From contig CAUYUJ010020549.1 in assembly GCA_963575745.1 (NCBI GenBank), forward strand, positions 679,222-743,221: a stretch of 64,000 nt of DNA, read 5' to 3'. Numbering within the stretch: the first letter of the stretch is position 1; the number at the start of each line of letters is the position of its first letter. Source of the stretch: Prorocentrum cordatum. Taxonomy: Eukaryota; Sar; Dinophyceae; Prorocentrales; Prorocentraceae. The translations under genes were made by a program, and so were the position numbers. Of the stretch, positions 22,080 to 32,609 are shown piece by piece. The notes below the pieces were generated by a model. It saw only the letters and a program-made list of their open reading frames with translations. It was not told the DNA's origin and ran no database searches.

Positions 22080-22700
22080 ATCGCGCCCAGGCGCCGACAA
22101 AAATGAATTGATGGATTGGGTTGGGTGGATTGGATTGGATGGGATAAGATGGATTGGATAAGATAAGATGGGTTGGATTGGAATACATGTATTGGATAAG
22201 ATAAGATGGATTGGATTGGCCGCCCTTGGGCGCAGAAACACGTGAATTGGTGGATTGGGTTGGATGGATTGGCTTGGGGTGGGATACGATAAGATGGGAC
22301 AGTATGGGTTGGATAAGATAAGATGGATTGGATTTGACAAGATGGATTTGATCACATAAGCTGGATTTGATAAGAAAGCCCGTCGCAGGCGCCGACAAAA
22401 ATAATTTGATGGATTGGGTTGGGTGGGTTGGATTGAATGGGATAAGATGGTTTGGATAAGATGGGTTGGATTGGAAGAAACATATTGGATATGATATGAT
22501 GGATCGGATTGGCCCGCCGCAGGCGCAGAAACAAGTGAATTGATGGATTGGGTTGGATGGATTGGCATGGGTGGGATAAGATAAGATGGGGCAATATGGA
22601 TTGGATAAGATACGATGGATTGGATTTGACAAGATGGATTGGAGAAGATAAGCTGGATTGGATATAAGAAAGCCCGCCGCAGGCGCCGAAACACATGAAT
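22080..22700. repeat. GGATTGG / GATAAGATGG tandem repeat
   Basis: Four units of 100-170 bases. Each starts with a CGCAGGCGC-type head (about 22085 degenerate, 22220 degenerate, 22378, 22512, 22670), then ATTGATGGATTGGGTTGG and blocks of GATAAGATGGATT. The head word matches the repeat at 7.2-7.5 kb. Confidence 0.85.
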
Positions 22701-22726
22701 TACAAAATTAGCAACATGCGTTAGCG

Positions 22727-22905
22727 CCGGGACGCCCGGGACACCCGGGACACCGCCCGGCCCAACTGGGACACCTCCCGGCCACCGGCGGACGGAAACG
22801 GACTTTCGCTCCTACTGACACCCGGGACACCCGGGACACCGCCCGGCCCATCTGGGACACCTTTTGGCCACTGGCGGACGGAAACGGACTTTCGCTCCTA
22901 CTTCG
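22727..22905. repeat. ~90-bp tandem pair
   Basis: Two units beginning CCCGGGACACCCGGGACACC and ending GGACTTTCGCTCCTAC, with a 90-base period. The unit contains CCCGGG palindromes. Confidence 0.9.
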
Positions 22906-23269
22906 GCCTAGTTACAGGAGGATCACGCGCAGCTTCGGCTCGCCCGCACGCACGACACGAACACGAAACCGAAGCCGATTTCCTGGTGGGGGGTCTCCGT
23001 TTCATTGCGATCTCACCCCCCAACCTCCGACCCTTCGAAGACCGAAGGAAACACCCTGTATCCTCATCTAGGGGGGCCAATCGGCCAGCGGGGCCCAGGC
23101 CAAGTCCATGGGGATAGGGGTCGGATAAACAGTCCTCAGAAGTGGTGGAGACCCGAGGGACCACGGGCGCGGCGCCTCCGGTCGGCTACCCCTCCCCCCG
23201 CCGCCGCCGCGCTCGGCTCGAGACGGAGGCAACGCGCTGGGGAAGAACCCCCCGCGCGGGCCGCCGCGA
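22906..23269. other. Unique G+C-rich spacer
   Basis: No gene recognised between the tandem pair and the purine tract. Confidence 0.6.
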
Positions 23270-24154
23270 GGAGGGGGGAGGGAGGAGGGAAGAGGGAGGG
23301 GGGAGGAGGGAGGGGGGACCGAGGGAGGACCGAGGGAGGAGGGAGGGAGAAGGGAGGGAGGAGGAAGAGAGGAGGAGGGACGTGAGAAGGGGGGAGGAGA
23401 GGAGGAGGAAGGTGGAAAGAGGAAAGAGGAAGAGAAACATGGAAGAGGGGGAGGGAGGAGAGGAGGGAGGAGGAATTGAGAAGGGAGGAGAAGGGAGGGA
23501 GGAGGGAGGGAGGAGGGAGGGAGGGAGGGAGAGGAGGAGGAGGAGGAGCAGGGGGAGGAGGAGGAGGAGGAGGAGGAGGAGGAGGAGGAGGAGCAGAAGG
23601 AGCAGGATGAGGAGGAGGGAGGGAGGAGGGAGGGGAGGAGGGAGGGGGAGGAGGGAGGAGGGAGGAGGAGGAGGAGGAGAACAAGAAGAAGGATAATAAT
23701 CAGGAGGAGGAGGAGGAGGAGGAGGAGGGGGAGGAGGAGGAGGAGGGGAGAAGGAGGTGGAGGAGAGAGGAGGGAGGAGGGAGGAAGGGAGGGAGGAATG
23801 AGGAGGGAGGAGGGATGGAGGGAGGAATGAGAAGGGAGGAAAAGGGAGGGAGGGAGGAAGTGAGGGAGGAGGAGGTGAGGAGAAGGAGGAGGAGGAGGAG
23901 GAGGAGGAGGAGGAGGGGGAGGAGGAGGAGGAGGAGGAGGGGAGGAGGAGGAGGAACGGAGGAGGGAGGAGGAGGAAGGAGGAGGAGGAGGAGGGAGGAG
24001 GGAGGGAGGGGAGGAGGGAGGAGGGAGGAGGGAGGAGGGAGGAGGGAGGAGGGAGGAGGGAGGAGGGAGGAGGGAGAAGGAGGAGGAGGAAGAGGAAGAG
24101 GAAGAGGACGAGGAGGAGGAGGAGGTTGAGGAGGACGTGGAGGAGGTGGAGGAG
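23270..24154. repeat. Polypurine GGA/GGGA tract
   Basis: About 880 bases, almost entirely G and A on the plus strand. Translations give poly-Arg/Glu/Gly or poly-Ser/Pro/Leu frames on both strands; none is taken as a gene. Confidence 0.95.
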
Positions 24155-24590
24155 AATAACATACAACAACAATACTAATAATACGATTAATAATAATAAT
24201 ACTGAGGATAATAATTCTACTAATACTTATACTAATCATAATAATAATGATACTAATACTAATAACACTAATAATAATACTTATACTACTACTAATACTA
24301 ATACGAATACTAATACTAATAATAATAATCACACTCATCCTACTAGTAATGATAATAATCATACTAATCATATTAGTACTAATAATATTACGAATTGTTT
24401 TTATAGTAGTAACACTACTAATATGAATAAGAATACTAATAAGAATAATAATAATAATAATGAGACTAATACGAATACTACGAATAAGACGAATAATGGC
24501 AATACTAAGAATAACAAGAATAATATTACTAAGACGAATAAGACGAATAATAATAATAATAATAATACGACGAGGAAGAATAATAATAAG
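24155..24590. repeat. AT-rich (AAT)/(ACTAAT) island
   Basis: About 435 bases of AAT, ACT and ACG trinucleotides, nearly devoid of G, inserted in the middle of the polypurine tract. It gives an Asn/Thr-rich frame. Confidence 0.95.
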
Positions 24591-24850
24591 AAGAAGAGAG
24601 GAGGAGGAGGGGAGGAGGAGGAGGAGGAGAGGAGGAGGGAGGAGGAGGAGAGGAGGAGGGAGGGGCAGGGAGAAAGGGAGGGAGGGAGGGAGGGAGGAGG
24701 GAGGGAGGGAGGGAGGGGGGAGGGGCAGGGAGGGAGGGAGGGAGGGGAGGAAGGAGGGAGGGAGGGAGGGAGGGAGGGAGGAGGGAGGAGGGAGGAGGGA
24801 GGGAGTGGAGGGGAATGAGGGGACGGAAGAGGGGAGGAAGGGGAGCAGGC
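24591..24850. repeat. Polypurine tract, distal part
   Basis: GGA/GGGA purine tract resumes after the AT-rich island, with a strong four-base GGAG/GGGA period at 24680-24790. Confidence 0.95.
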
Positions 24851-25473
24851 GGAGGAACGCAGGAGGAGGCAGGGGAGGCTGGGCGAGCCCCCGGCGCCAC
24901 GCCGCCCTGGCGCCATGATCGCGCCAGACGCCTTCGCGCGGCAGCAGGCGGCGCTGCTGGGCCCCAGCGCGGCAGCTCGGGGGGAGCGCAGCGCGCCGCG
25001 GCCTGCCAGCCGATCACGACGACGACGCCGACTCCGAGCGTCGGGACGCAGGAAGAGCAATTATCAATGACACGCTGCCTTTGGTACACAGCCCGTCCGG
25101 GTGCCACTCCTCCGTCTTGTGTTTCTGAAGGCCCGGGTGCCTCTTCCCCAGCATCACGCGGCTGCGTTCCCACGGCGGCGTGCCGTTGACCGACGGCGGC
25201 GGCGGCGGCGGCGGAAACGGCGACGGCAGGCGATGCACGGCCAGGCTGGACCGCGCCCGACGACGCTCGACGAGGCTCGACAACGAACTCCGAGCGGCCC
25301 GCACCGGCCGCGGCCGGCCGGCCGGGGTCCGCGCGGCGCCCCCCCCGGCCGGCGGCGCTGCTCGGCGGCACCGTCGCGCCGGGCGTCGTGCCCGGGGGCG
25401 GCGACGGGACGCTGCAGATGTCCATCAAGGCCCGTGGCGGGCGAACTGGCTCGGGAGGAGGCTCTGGCGTTAT
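24851..25473 (+). other. G+C-rich block, possible exons
   Basis: Three plus frames are open over long spans. One frame near 25330-25500 reads GGTVAPGVVPGGGDGTLQMS and another has an ATG at 24915, but no splice pattern or domain selects one. Left unassigned. Confidence 0.2.
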
Positions 25474-25628
25474 GTCGGGCCTGTCCCTCTACAGGGGGAA
25501 TGCCCAGAAATAGTAAGAATATAGTTTGGGGGCTATTTTTGGAGTATCTTCGACCATTTGGGAGCATTTTCGGAGTATGTTTTTTTTGGTTTCGTCGAAC
25601 ATCCCCCTGTATGGGGGACACGCCCGAC
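25474..25628. mobile_element. Fold-back (MITE-like) element
   Basis: Left arm GTCGGGCCTGTCCCTCTACA starts at 25474. The right arm, inverted, reads GTCGGGCGTGTCCCCCATAC and ends at 25628. Arms of about 29 bases surround an AT-rich core. Flanks are TTAT and TTAA, compatible with a short TA-containing target duplication. No ORF inside. Confidence 0.7.
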
Positions 25629-26689
25629 TTAACTCTGGCGGGGCCGGGACCAGGATACCTCGTTCCAGAGCGCACTCAGGGAGTTCCAGGACGCCACGAG
25701 GAGGCCGCGGCGCCCGAGACATCTTCCAGGATCGCCGGAGCTCAGAGGTCCTCGGTTTATCCCTGTCCGATGTTGTCCCGTCCCTGTCCTGGCTTCGTCT
25801 GGGAGGAGGAGGGGTCTGGCACTTTCGCGCTCTGGCAGCCCCGTCTCTGCTGGGGCCGACAAGACGCGGGGAGGGGCAGGGTGCGTATGTGTTCCTACGT
25901 TCCGATCTTCCGGTCCGTTCAGACATCGAGCTCGGCCTGAACTCAAAAGGCGTGCGTGCAGCCCCCTTGTACTGCTCCACCTCCTGCCCCAGGTTTACAT
26001 GAGCACGTGTCTCAGGGCCCATCTCAGGACCGCCTTGGGGCATTCTCGGTGCCCTCTTCTGCGGCTCGCTTTGCTCCCCTTGGAAGGGAATAGGCTTGAA
26101 GGCCAGTTTGGACGGTAGTGTGATCGGTCTTGAGGCTATCTGGAGGCGGTCTTGAAGTCCAGCCATGGAGCAGTCTTGAAGTCCCCCGGACCGAACTGGA
26201 GCAGTCTTGAAGTCCAGCCATGGCCCATCGGGGCCATCTTGGACGTCCCTGAGACCGTTTGGGGCTGCTTGGAGGCCTGGGACTCTCTCGGAAGCCCTGG
26301 AGCCCATCCTGGCGCCCTCTTAACGCCAAGAGGTGACGAGTGCAACAGATGCCCTGTAGAGGGCCTCTTGGGGCGTTCCCAGAACCAATTCGGTGCATCT
26401 TGGAGCCGTCTTGGGAGGAACTTTTGGCCTTCCGGCTGGGCTCCGACTCTTGGGACCTGGCCCGACTGGGGCCCGGAGGGGTTGGACGGTCCCAGCGCGT
26501 TGTCGTGGCGACGAGGGGGGGTGGGCGTTCAGTTTGTCCACACATCGCTGACAAACGCCCGGAGTGCGCACGCATCTGCGACGCGTACGACGCGCCGCAG
26601 GCGCGATGGTGGATCAATTGTCGGTGCGCGGCCGTGACTCTATTGACTGACGTTCCAGGGTGACTGAACACGGGATTGCAGCTATCAAG
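25629..26689. other. Gene-poor interval with dispersed repeat
   Basis: 25640-25790 carries GGCCGCGGCGCCCGAGACAT, which is repeated at 28165-28200. Parts of this arrangement (GTTCC..AGC, GACG..TCGTCTGG) recur near 28100-28290 and 39705-39900. The remainder is TCTTGGGGC-type repeat (26150-26480). No gene supported. Confidence 0.55.
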
Positions 26690-27260
26690 AGGGGGTGAGA
26701 AGGAAGAGGGTTGATGAGGATGAGTGGTTGATGAGGATGAGTTTGATGATTGTACTGAGGATGATGATACCGATGCCGATGCCGATGCCGATGCCGATGC
26801 CGACGACTATGATGATGTTGCTGCTGCTGATGATGATGATGGTGCTGCCGATGATGATGATGCTGATGATGAGGATGCTGATGATGATCATGCTGCTGAT
26901 GCTGATGATGATGATGCTGCTGCTGATGATGACGAGGTTGCTGCTGATGATGATGCGGATGATGAGGATGCTGATGATTATGATGTTGATGCGTATGGTG
27001 AGATGCTGATGATGATGATGATGATGATGATGATTCTGACGATGACGATGATACTGATGCTGATGATGGTGCTGATGGTGGTGAAGGTGATGGTGATGGT
27101 GACGGTGATGGTGTTGGCGATGGTGATGATGCTGATGCTGATGGTGGTGATGATAATGATGGTGGTGAGATGACGATGTTGGTGATTGTGATTGGGCTGG
27201 TGATAAGGTTGTTGCTGCTACTGCTGTTATTGCTGCTGATATCAATGAGGAGAATAATGA
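26690..27260. repeat. Imperfect (GAT/GCT)n trinucleotide tract
   Basis: About 570 bases of GATGATGCTGATG-type repeats. Yields poly-His, poly-Met and poly-Asp frames. Confidence 0.95.
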
Positions 27261-27274
27261 GGATTAGGATGATG

Positions 27275-27930
27275 AGGGTGGTGCTGAGGAAGAGGAGGAA
27301 GAGGAGGAGGAGGAGGAGGAGGGAGTCAGAGGACGAGGAGGATGAGGAGGATGGGAAAAGGAGGAGGCTATGGAGAATGAGGAGGGGCAGAGCAGCAGCA
27401 GCAGCAGCAGCCGCCGCAGCGGCAGCAGCTGCAGCAACAGCACCACCACCACCAGACCAGTACCAGCAGCAACAGTAGCAGCAGCAACGCGCAGACGCAC
27501 TCGCTTCGCGCTTCGTGGCCTTGGCAGGAGAGCTGCCCTTCTCCAGGGTTGCGGCCATTGTGCGCAAAGCTCACTGCGTGGCGCGAGGCGCGAAGCGCGA
27601 AGTTTGGCGTCCTCTGACCTATGATGGCTAGGAGGAGGAGGAGGAGGAGGAGGAGGAGGAGGAGGACCAGAAGGAGGACCAGAAGGAGGACGAATAGGAG
27701 GAGGAGGAGGAGGAGGAGGGGGACCAGAAGGAGGAGGAGCAGGAGGAAGAGGAGAGGGAGGAGGAGGAGGAGGAGGAGGAAGGAGGAGGAGGAGGAGGAG
27801 GAGGAGGAGGAGGAGGAGGAGGAGGAGGAGGAGGAGGAGGGAGGAGGAGGAGGAGGAAGAGGAGGAGGAGGAGGAGGAGAATGAGGAGGAGGGCGAGGAT
27901 GGAAGAGGAGGAGGGAGGAAGAGGTAGAGG
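27275..27930. repeat. (GGA)n, (CAG)n tracts
   Basis: GGA arrays flank a CAG/CAC block (27390-27490) and a short unique segment (27490-27620). Spurious charged frames only. Confidence 0.9.
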
Positions 27931-27985
27931 AGGCGGAGATCAGCGGCATCGCGGACCGAGGCGCTGCAGCGAGCCGATCCCGTAG

Positions 27986-28071
27986 CCCGAGAGCAGTGGA
28001 TGGCCTACTGCGACCAGTACGGCGAGGGCAAGCGGGACCCGCTGAGGCACGACGACTCTTTTATCCGGGGG
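27986..28071 (+). CDS. WxxYCD...RDPxRHD-domain exon
   Basis: After a possible acceptor (atcccgtag, ending 27985) the frame reads REQ then WMAYCDQYGEGKRDPLRHD and DSF. This matches the pattern at 32391-32609 (WWAYCDSSYSGIRDPSRHD): Q-x-W-[MW]-x-YCD, then RDP-x-RHD. Two independent occurrences with the same spacing support real protein sequence. I recall similar text as a repeated theme in dinoflagellate proteins but know no function. A GT donor lies at 28072. It could be a solo exon of a multicopy family. Confidence 0.5.
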
Positions 28072-28744
28072 GTCTCTGGAAGGTGCTCGCCTCCACGCTT
28101 CGGGGTGGGCTAGGACGAGGACGAATCCGTTCCAGAGCCTTCCGGGCCGCTCTCAGAGCGTTCCGGTAGGCTCTGAGAAGGCCGCGGCGCCCGAGACATC
28201 GTTCAGAGCTGGTGGATCTCAGAGATTTCCGATAAATCTTCGTCCGAATTGATTCTCGCTTTGGCTTCGTCTTAACGCTGGGAATGCATCCACATCCAGC
28301 GAACTGGAGACGTGCCCCCGAGGAGCTCGGGGAGCGTGGTGTGGACAGCTTCCCTGCCATCGGGGGGCAGGGCAGTACACGCCAGTCGTTGGAAGATGGT
28401 ATTCTTGGGCTCCTAGGTCTCAATGAACTTCAAGTGCCTTCCTACTTCAAGAGTCGATGGTTTTTGCGGTTCTTTTGTAACATTGTTCGGGCGGGCCACC
28501 CTACATGATCCGCCCTCCCTCTTCATAGTTCTGCCCACTTCTTGCGACTTGCGGGTATTGAGCTCCGCGAGACTTGGGGGCACGGCTCCAACTCGGTGGA
28601 TGTGGATCCGTCTTTTCAAAACAGAAAGAGATTCCGATACCGCTCCGCCTCCTCCCACTCCTCCGTTGTCGCTTGGCTTCCTGAGGAGCTCTCGTTCTCA
28701 TGGCTGGATTTTGCCTCGGAAGCCTGGCCAGGACACCTCCAACA
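28072..28744. other. Gene-poor interval
   Basis: Contains a relative of the 25.6-kb dispersed repeat (28100-28290, with GGCCGCGGCGCCCGAGACAT). Overlapping frames on both strands at 28420-28860 do not resolve into a gene. Confidence 0.55.
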
Positions 28745-29420
28745 AATGGCGAAGGCATAGCCTTGGCTCCCTAAGGGGGCGCCGCCAGTGGACATACCAC
28801 GGGCCTGTTTGCACCCAGATTGCGGGGATGTCCAGAGCGATTCCTTTTGTCGGGGTTGCCTGATCACCACGATGTAGCAGGCGCAGCACGCGAGCATCCC
28901 ACGGGGGCAGCCGCCAGGGCGCAGACCAGGGGCCCGGTCTCGCCCATATATCGTGGGGATGCCTGGACAGGCTCGCCGGTTTGGGAGGCAGACGTGCCTC
29001 TTTTCAGGACCGCGCGATCGCCGCCGTGCATCAGGCATGGTAGTTGAGCATCCCACGGGGGAGCCGCCAGGGCGCAGATCAGGGGCCCGTTCTCGCCCAT
29101 ATTGTGGGGATGCCTTGAACGGCTCGCCTGTTTGGGAGGCAGAGACGTGCCTCTTCTCAGGACCGCGCGATCGCCGCCGTGCATCAGGCATGGTAGTTGA
29201 GCAATCCACGGGGGAGCCGCCAGGGGGTCGCTTCTTTTAGGAGGTGGGCGTGATTCTCTTCGTGACCGCGTCATGATTGCGGTGTCGCCGCAGGCATAGC
29301 ACTTGGGCGTCCCCAGGGGGCGCCGCCACGGGGTATATCGCGCGCCCGTTCGCGCCAATATTGCCGGGATCTCTCGAGCGGACCGATGGTTGGAGGCAAC
29401 TTCGCTTCTTTCCAGGGCCG
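28745..29420. repeat. ~145-bp tandem repeat
   Basis: Four to five units. Landmarks are CACGGGGGAGCCGCCAGGG, GGGGCCCG.TCTCGCCCATAT, TGGGAGGCAGA..CGTGCCTCTT and CGCCGTGCATCAGGCATGGT. The two central units (28905-29205) are nearly identical; the outer ones (28750-28900, 29260-29420) are diverged. Frames through it are repeats of themselves. Confidence 0.85.
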
Positions 29421-29568
29421 CAGGACCATCGCGGTGCAGCAGGCGTGGCAAAGGGGGACCCCAAGTCTGGGGGTACCGCGGGCCGGCAGCCCACGGGAGA
29501 AGACAGCACACTGGGAAGACAGCCCAAATGGGGGAACGTCCACCAGGAGGTCGCGTTTGATGAGCTTG

Positions 29569-29717
29569 TTTTCCACCACCACCATAAGTTGGAGGGGGGA
29601 AGGAGGTGGAGGAGGAGGAGGAAGACGAGGAGGAGAAGGAGGAGGAGAAGGAGGAGGAGGAGGAGGACCAGGACCCCCTCCCCCCTCCAACTTATATATG
29701 GTGGTGGTGGGGGAAAA
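29569..29717. mobile_element. Fold-back element with GGA core
   Basis: The left arm (29569-29600) runs TTTTCCACCACCACCATAAG and on through TTGGAGGGGGGA. The right arm (29679-29717) is its inverse with two small insertions (a TA pair and three bases next to the poly-A/T end). The core is a pure GGA-type tract, so the whole 149-bp unit could snap back. Confidence 0.75.
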
Positions 29718-31164
29718 CAGGCCCAGCAGCGCTGGGGGAAGGCCCCCCTCGAGGGGGGGGCGGGCCGCCGCCCCGCTGGGAGAGCAGCCCACGGCGCAAG
29801 GCCCATGCGACCGACCGGGCCGCGAGCCTCTGGGAGGGGCCTCCACGAGCGGAGGCCGTTCCAGGCCGAGCCGCTCACGCGGTCGTCACCGCAGGGTGTC
29901 CGTTGGAGTGCGCTGCAGCCGCGCGGATATCCGGCGATGGCACGCGTGGATCAAGCGGGCGTGGATTAGCGTCGGGTCCCGCTTCCACTTGAAAGCGCAG
30001 ATGTCCGCCGCCGAACGAGGCGGCGCCGGCCGCATTTGGGGGAGGGCACCGCCCCCGATCCATGGGTTTGGCGACCGCGCGCCATACCCATGGATCGCTG
30101 ATGCATGTTTACGCGCGCCCCCGAGAATATCGTCATAGCTCGCAGCAAGTGGTTGGGCGAGTGCGAATCGCCAGGAGCCCATAGTGGGCAGCACGCCCAG
30201 CCTTGGATTGCTCGCAGACGTGCGAAAGACGGCGGCGCGGAGCAAGCAGGCCCACGAGCACTTCTTCACGCTGCCGTTACTCTTTCTCCTCCTCTTCCTC
30301 GCTGGGGGGCGGGGCGGGCACACTCCTGTTGGCCTCCTTTGTCAACGCCTTCCTGGCCTCCTACCACGCTGGAGTACGCGTCCAGACGGAGGGCGAGACG
30401 CTGTCGGGCTTCACTAGGATCATGATCAGGAACGCGGATTCTAAATCAACCCATCGACAACCTCCAGCGTTTCGGGAGTATTGCCCCTTACACATTGGGG
30501 AGTGGTAGATGCGGGCGATGTGCTGGTCCCCTACCAGCGGAGGGATGTGTAGATCCACCGCCCCCTGGGGAGATGCAGCAGGATTTCAGAAGTTGCGAAC
30601 ATGCTTCCAGACTGCGAACAGCTGCGATGCAGTGGGATGCTCGAGCTCTCCTCTGCATACGGGGAAGAGTGGGAGGGAGAGGGCGGAGGAGGGCAAGCGA
30701 GAAAGATATCATAGCAATGGGGAAAAAGCGGGAAGGGGATGCGCGAAAGGAAGAGGGGGACTGGGGAGGGGTTCGGATCGGGGATAAGCGACAAGACCGC
30801 TGCCGAGAGGGCCGCTGCCAGCGAGGAGGCCCCCCCGAGCTGGAGACCGGAGACTTCTCGGGCGGGACGGCGAAGAGCAGCGGCGCCACACCACCACGGC
30901 CCCTCGACCATGTTGGCGGTGGTGTCGTCGGCTCGCCTTGGTTCCTGGAGGAGGAGGAGGAGGAGGAGGAGGAGGAGGAGGAGGCGAAAGGAAGAAGAGG
31001 AGGAAGGCGGGGGTGGGGCACCTCGCCACGCGGACTTGTCGGCCACCCCGAGTCGGTCGCCGGCCTTCCTGAGCGCCTGGAGCGGCTTCTGCGCGGCGCA
31101 GGGCGGCGGGAGGGCGGAGCCGGAGATGCACGACGCCACCTTCCTTGGGCGTCGCGTGCAGTCA
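29718..31164. other. Gene-poor interval, scattered protein-like text
   Basis: Short stretches such as LASFVNAFLASYHAGVRVQT (about 30330-30400) and LSATPSRSPAFLSAWSGF (about 31035-31090) look protein-like, but frames shift between them and splice edges are not clear. A GGA array lies at 30948-30985. Confidence 0.3.
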
Positions 31165-31312
31165 ACCATGATAGTTAGGACGGGGCAACTTTCCAAGGCT
31201 GCCCTTGCATCCTTGCCCCTTCGGCATTCGGCATCCTTCCGCATTCTGCGGCGCTCCGCACGGAAAACGTCAGCATGGCGTTCCAGGGCCCTTGCATCCT
31301 TGCCGCGCATCC
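31165..31312. repeat. Dispersed repeat, pair with 40344-40490
   Basis: Shares with 40344-40490, same orientation, TTTCCAAGG.TGCCCTT, GC.TCCTTGC, CTTCGGC, TTCCAGGGCCCTT / TTCCAAGGCCCTT and CCGCGCATCCTT. About 148 bases, same overall length in both copies. Confidence 0.85.
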
Positions 31313-31925
31313 TTCAGGAGGGGGAAAAACACACAGACACAATGAATCCTCGATTTTCCAAAAGATATGGGAGAATATGGGAAGTGGGGGGGGAAGACGA
31401 AACAAATAATATGGGAAAATATGGGAACACTTTTGTTTGTGTGTATTTAATCGTGTGTCCCAGGGCCCCTTCGATCCTGCCTATCCTGGTCGACTGTGAG
31501 GGGGAGGCGACAGGTGGGGGGGTGGCCGCGCGAGGGCGGCAGCCGAGGGGCCCACCAAGGGGCCCCGTGAAGGGGGCTCCTCTCGGGCCCCACAGGGGGC
31601 TTTCAGGGCCCGTGGGTGCACCCTTTCTCCCCCCCCCCCCAACATCAACGGCTCAAAAAAACGGCCCTACCCTGGTTTTTTCAGCGCTGCGCGCTGAACC
31701 TCTTGTGGGCTGACAGGGTGAACCCTGCGCGTCGCGCGTGCCGCGCGGCGTCCTGGCGGCTCTCTGGCCCTCGGGAGCTCCCAGGAAGCTTACAGACCAC
31801 GCGCTTGTAACCCAGGGTAGGGGCGTTTTTGTTCATCCCTCACAACAAAACAAAACATTACACAACAAAAAATCCCCCCCACACGAAGCGCCCCCCCACA
31901 GAGCGACGCCCAGCTTCCACCTCCA
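31313..31925. other. Unassigned interval
   Basis: No gene seen. Contains ATGGGA/AATATGGGA words at 31366-31428 and a CAACAAAACAAA run before the next exon-like segment. Confidence 0.6.
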
Positions 31926-32018
31926 GTTCTTGGAGTACCTCGCGCAGGTCGCCGCTCAGGGCATGCAAGTCTCCGCTGGCGACGGGGCGCGGGTTGTCAC
32001 GGCCGCGGACGTCAAGGG
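31926..32018 (+). CDS. Exon-like fragment upstream of the RHD-domain exon
   Basis: A CCACCTCCAG acceptor leads into a frame reading FLEYLAQVAAQGMQVSAGDG and then ARVVTAADVK. It has balanced composition and lies 370 bases before the exon at 32391 on the same strand, so the two may belong to one gene. The 3' edge is unclear. No domain recognised. Confidence 0.4.
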
Positions 32019-32390
32019 GAAATCAGTTCGATGCAGGCGCCCTCCCCTCCTCAGGAAGTGTCGGCTGGGCATGATGGGAGGCCTTCGTCACCAAGCCTGA
32101 ATTCGCCTCTAAACCATGTTTCGGGGAAGCGTAAGACTCGAGTACACGGGAACTCGGGTTTGTTTGCGCTCTTTGACGAGCGCGTCCAGAGTTTTGACGT
32201 TCCAGTTTTCGTGGAACGTCTGCAGCGGGAGTTCGCGTCAAATTTCGGATTGGGTCTTGACATGTTCAGGATGGACCTGTCAGGCCAACCCGAGTCCACC
32301 GAACCCGAGATGTACGTCCCCCCGATTACTCAGAAAGTGTTTTAAGGAAGTCTTGGGAGATGTGGTATCGGTGTAGTCTCGTCCCCACAG

Positions 32391-32609
32391 GAGCAGGAGG
32401 ATCCCGTGAAGTGTGCGCTGGTGCAGCAGTGCAAGCAGTTCCAGAGGCGGGGCCCCACGGAGCAGCAGGCGTGGTGGGCGTACTGCGATTCCAGCTACAG
32501 CGGCATCCGGGACCCGTCCAGGCACGACGTGAACTCCCTCTCGAATTTCCTGGCGCTGTACATGGACGGAGGGGCCGCCGCACGGAGTGGCGGTGGAAGC
32601 TACGTGTAG
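32391..32609 (+). CDS. Terminal exon with WxxYCD...RDPxRHD domain
   Basis: The exon starts after a clear acceptor (cgtccccacag) and runs in one frame to TAG at 32607-32609. The translation begins EQEDPVKCALVQQCKQF, has WWAYCDSSYSGIRDPSRHD, then SLSNFLALYMDGG. The core repeats the pattern at 27986-28071. Known comparable sequences recur in dinoflagellate predicted proteins, usually near a gene's end, with no assigned biochemical role that I can name. A GT at 32604 could alternatively be a donor. Upstream coding is probably 31926-32018 plus exons not recognised. Confidence 0.6.
   Translation, partial: EQEDPVKCALVQQCKQFQRRGPTEQQAWWAYCDSSYSGIRDPSRHDVNSLSNFLALYMDGGAAARSGGGSYV

Noticed and set aside
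23068-24371. Ser/Pro/Leu-rich minus frames of 220-360 codons
   Set aside because: Reverse translation of polypurine GGA sequence.
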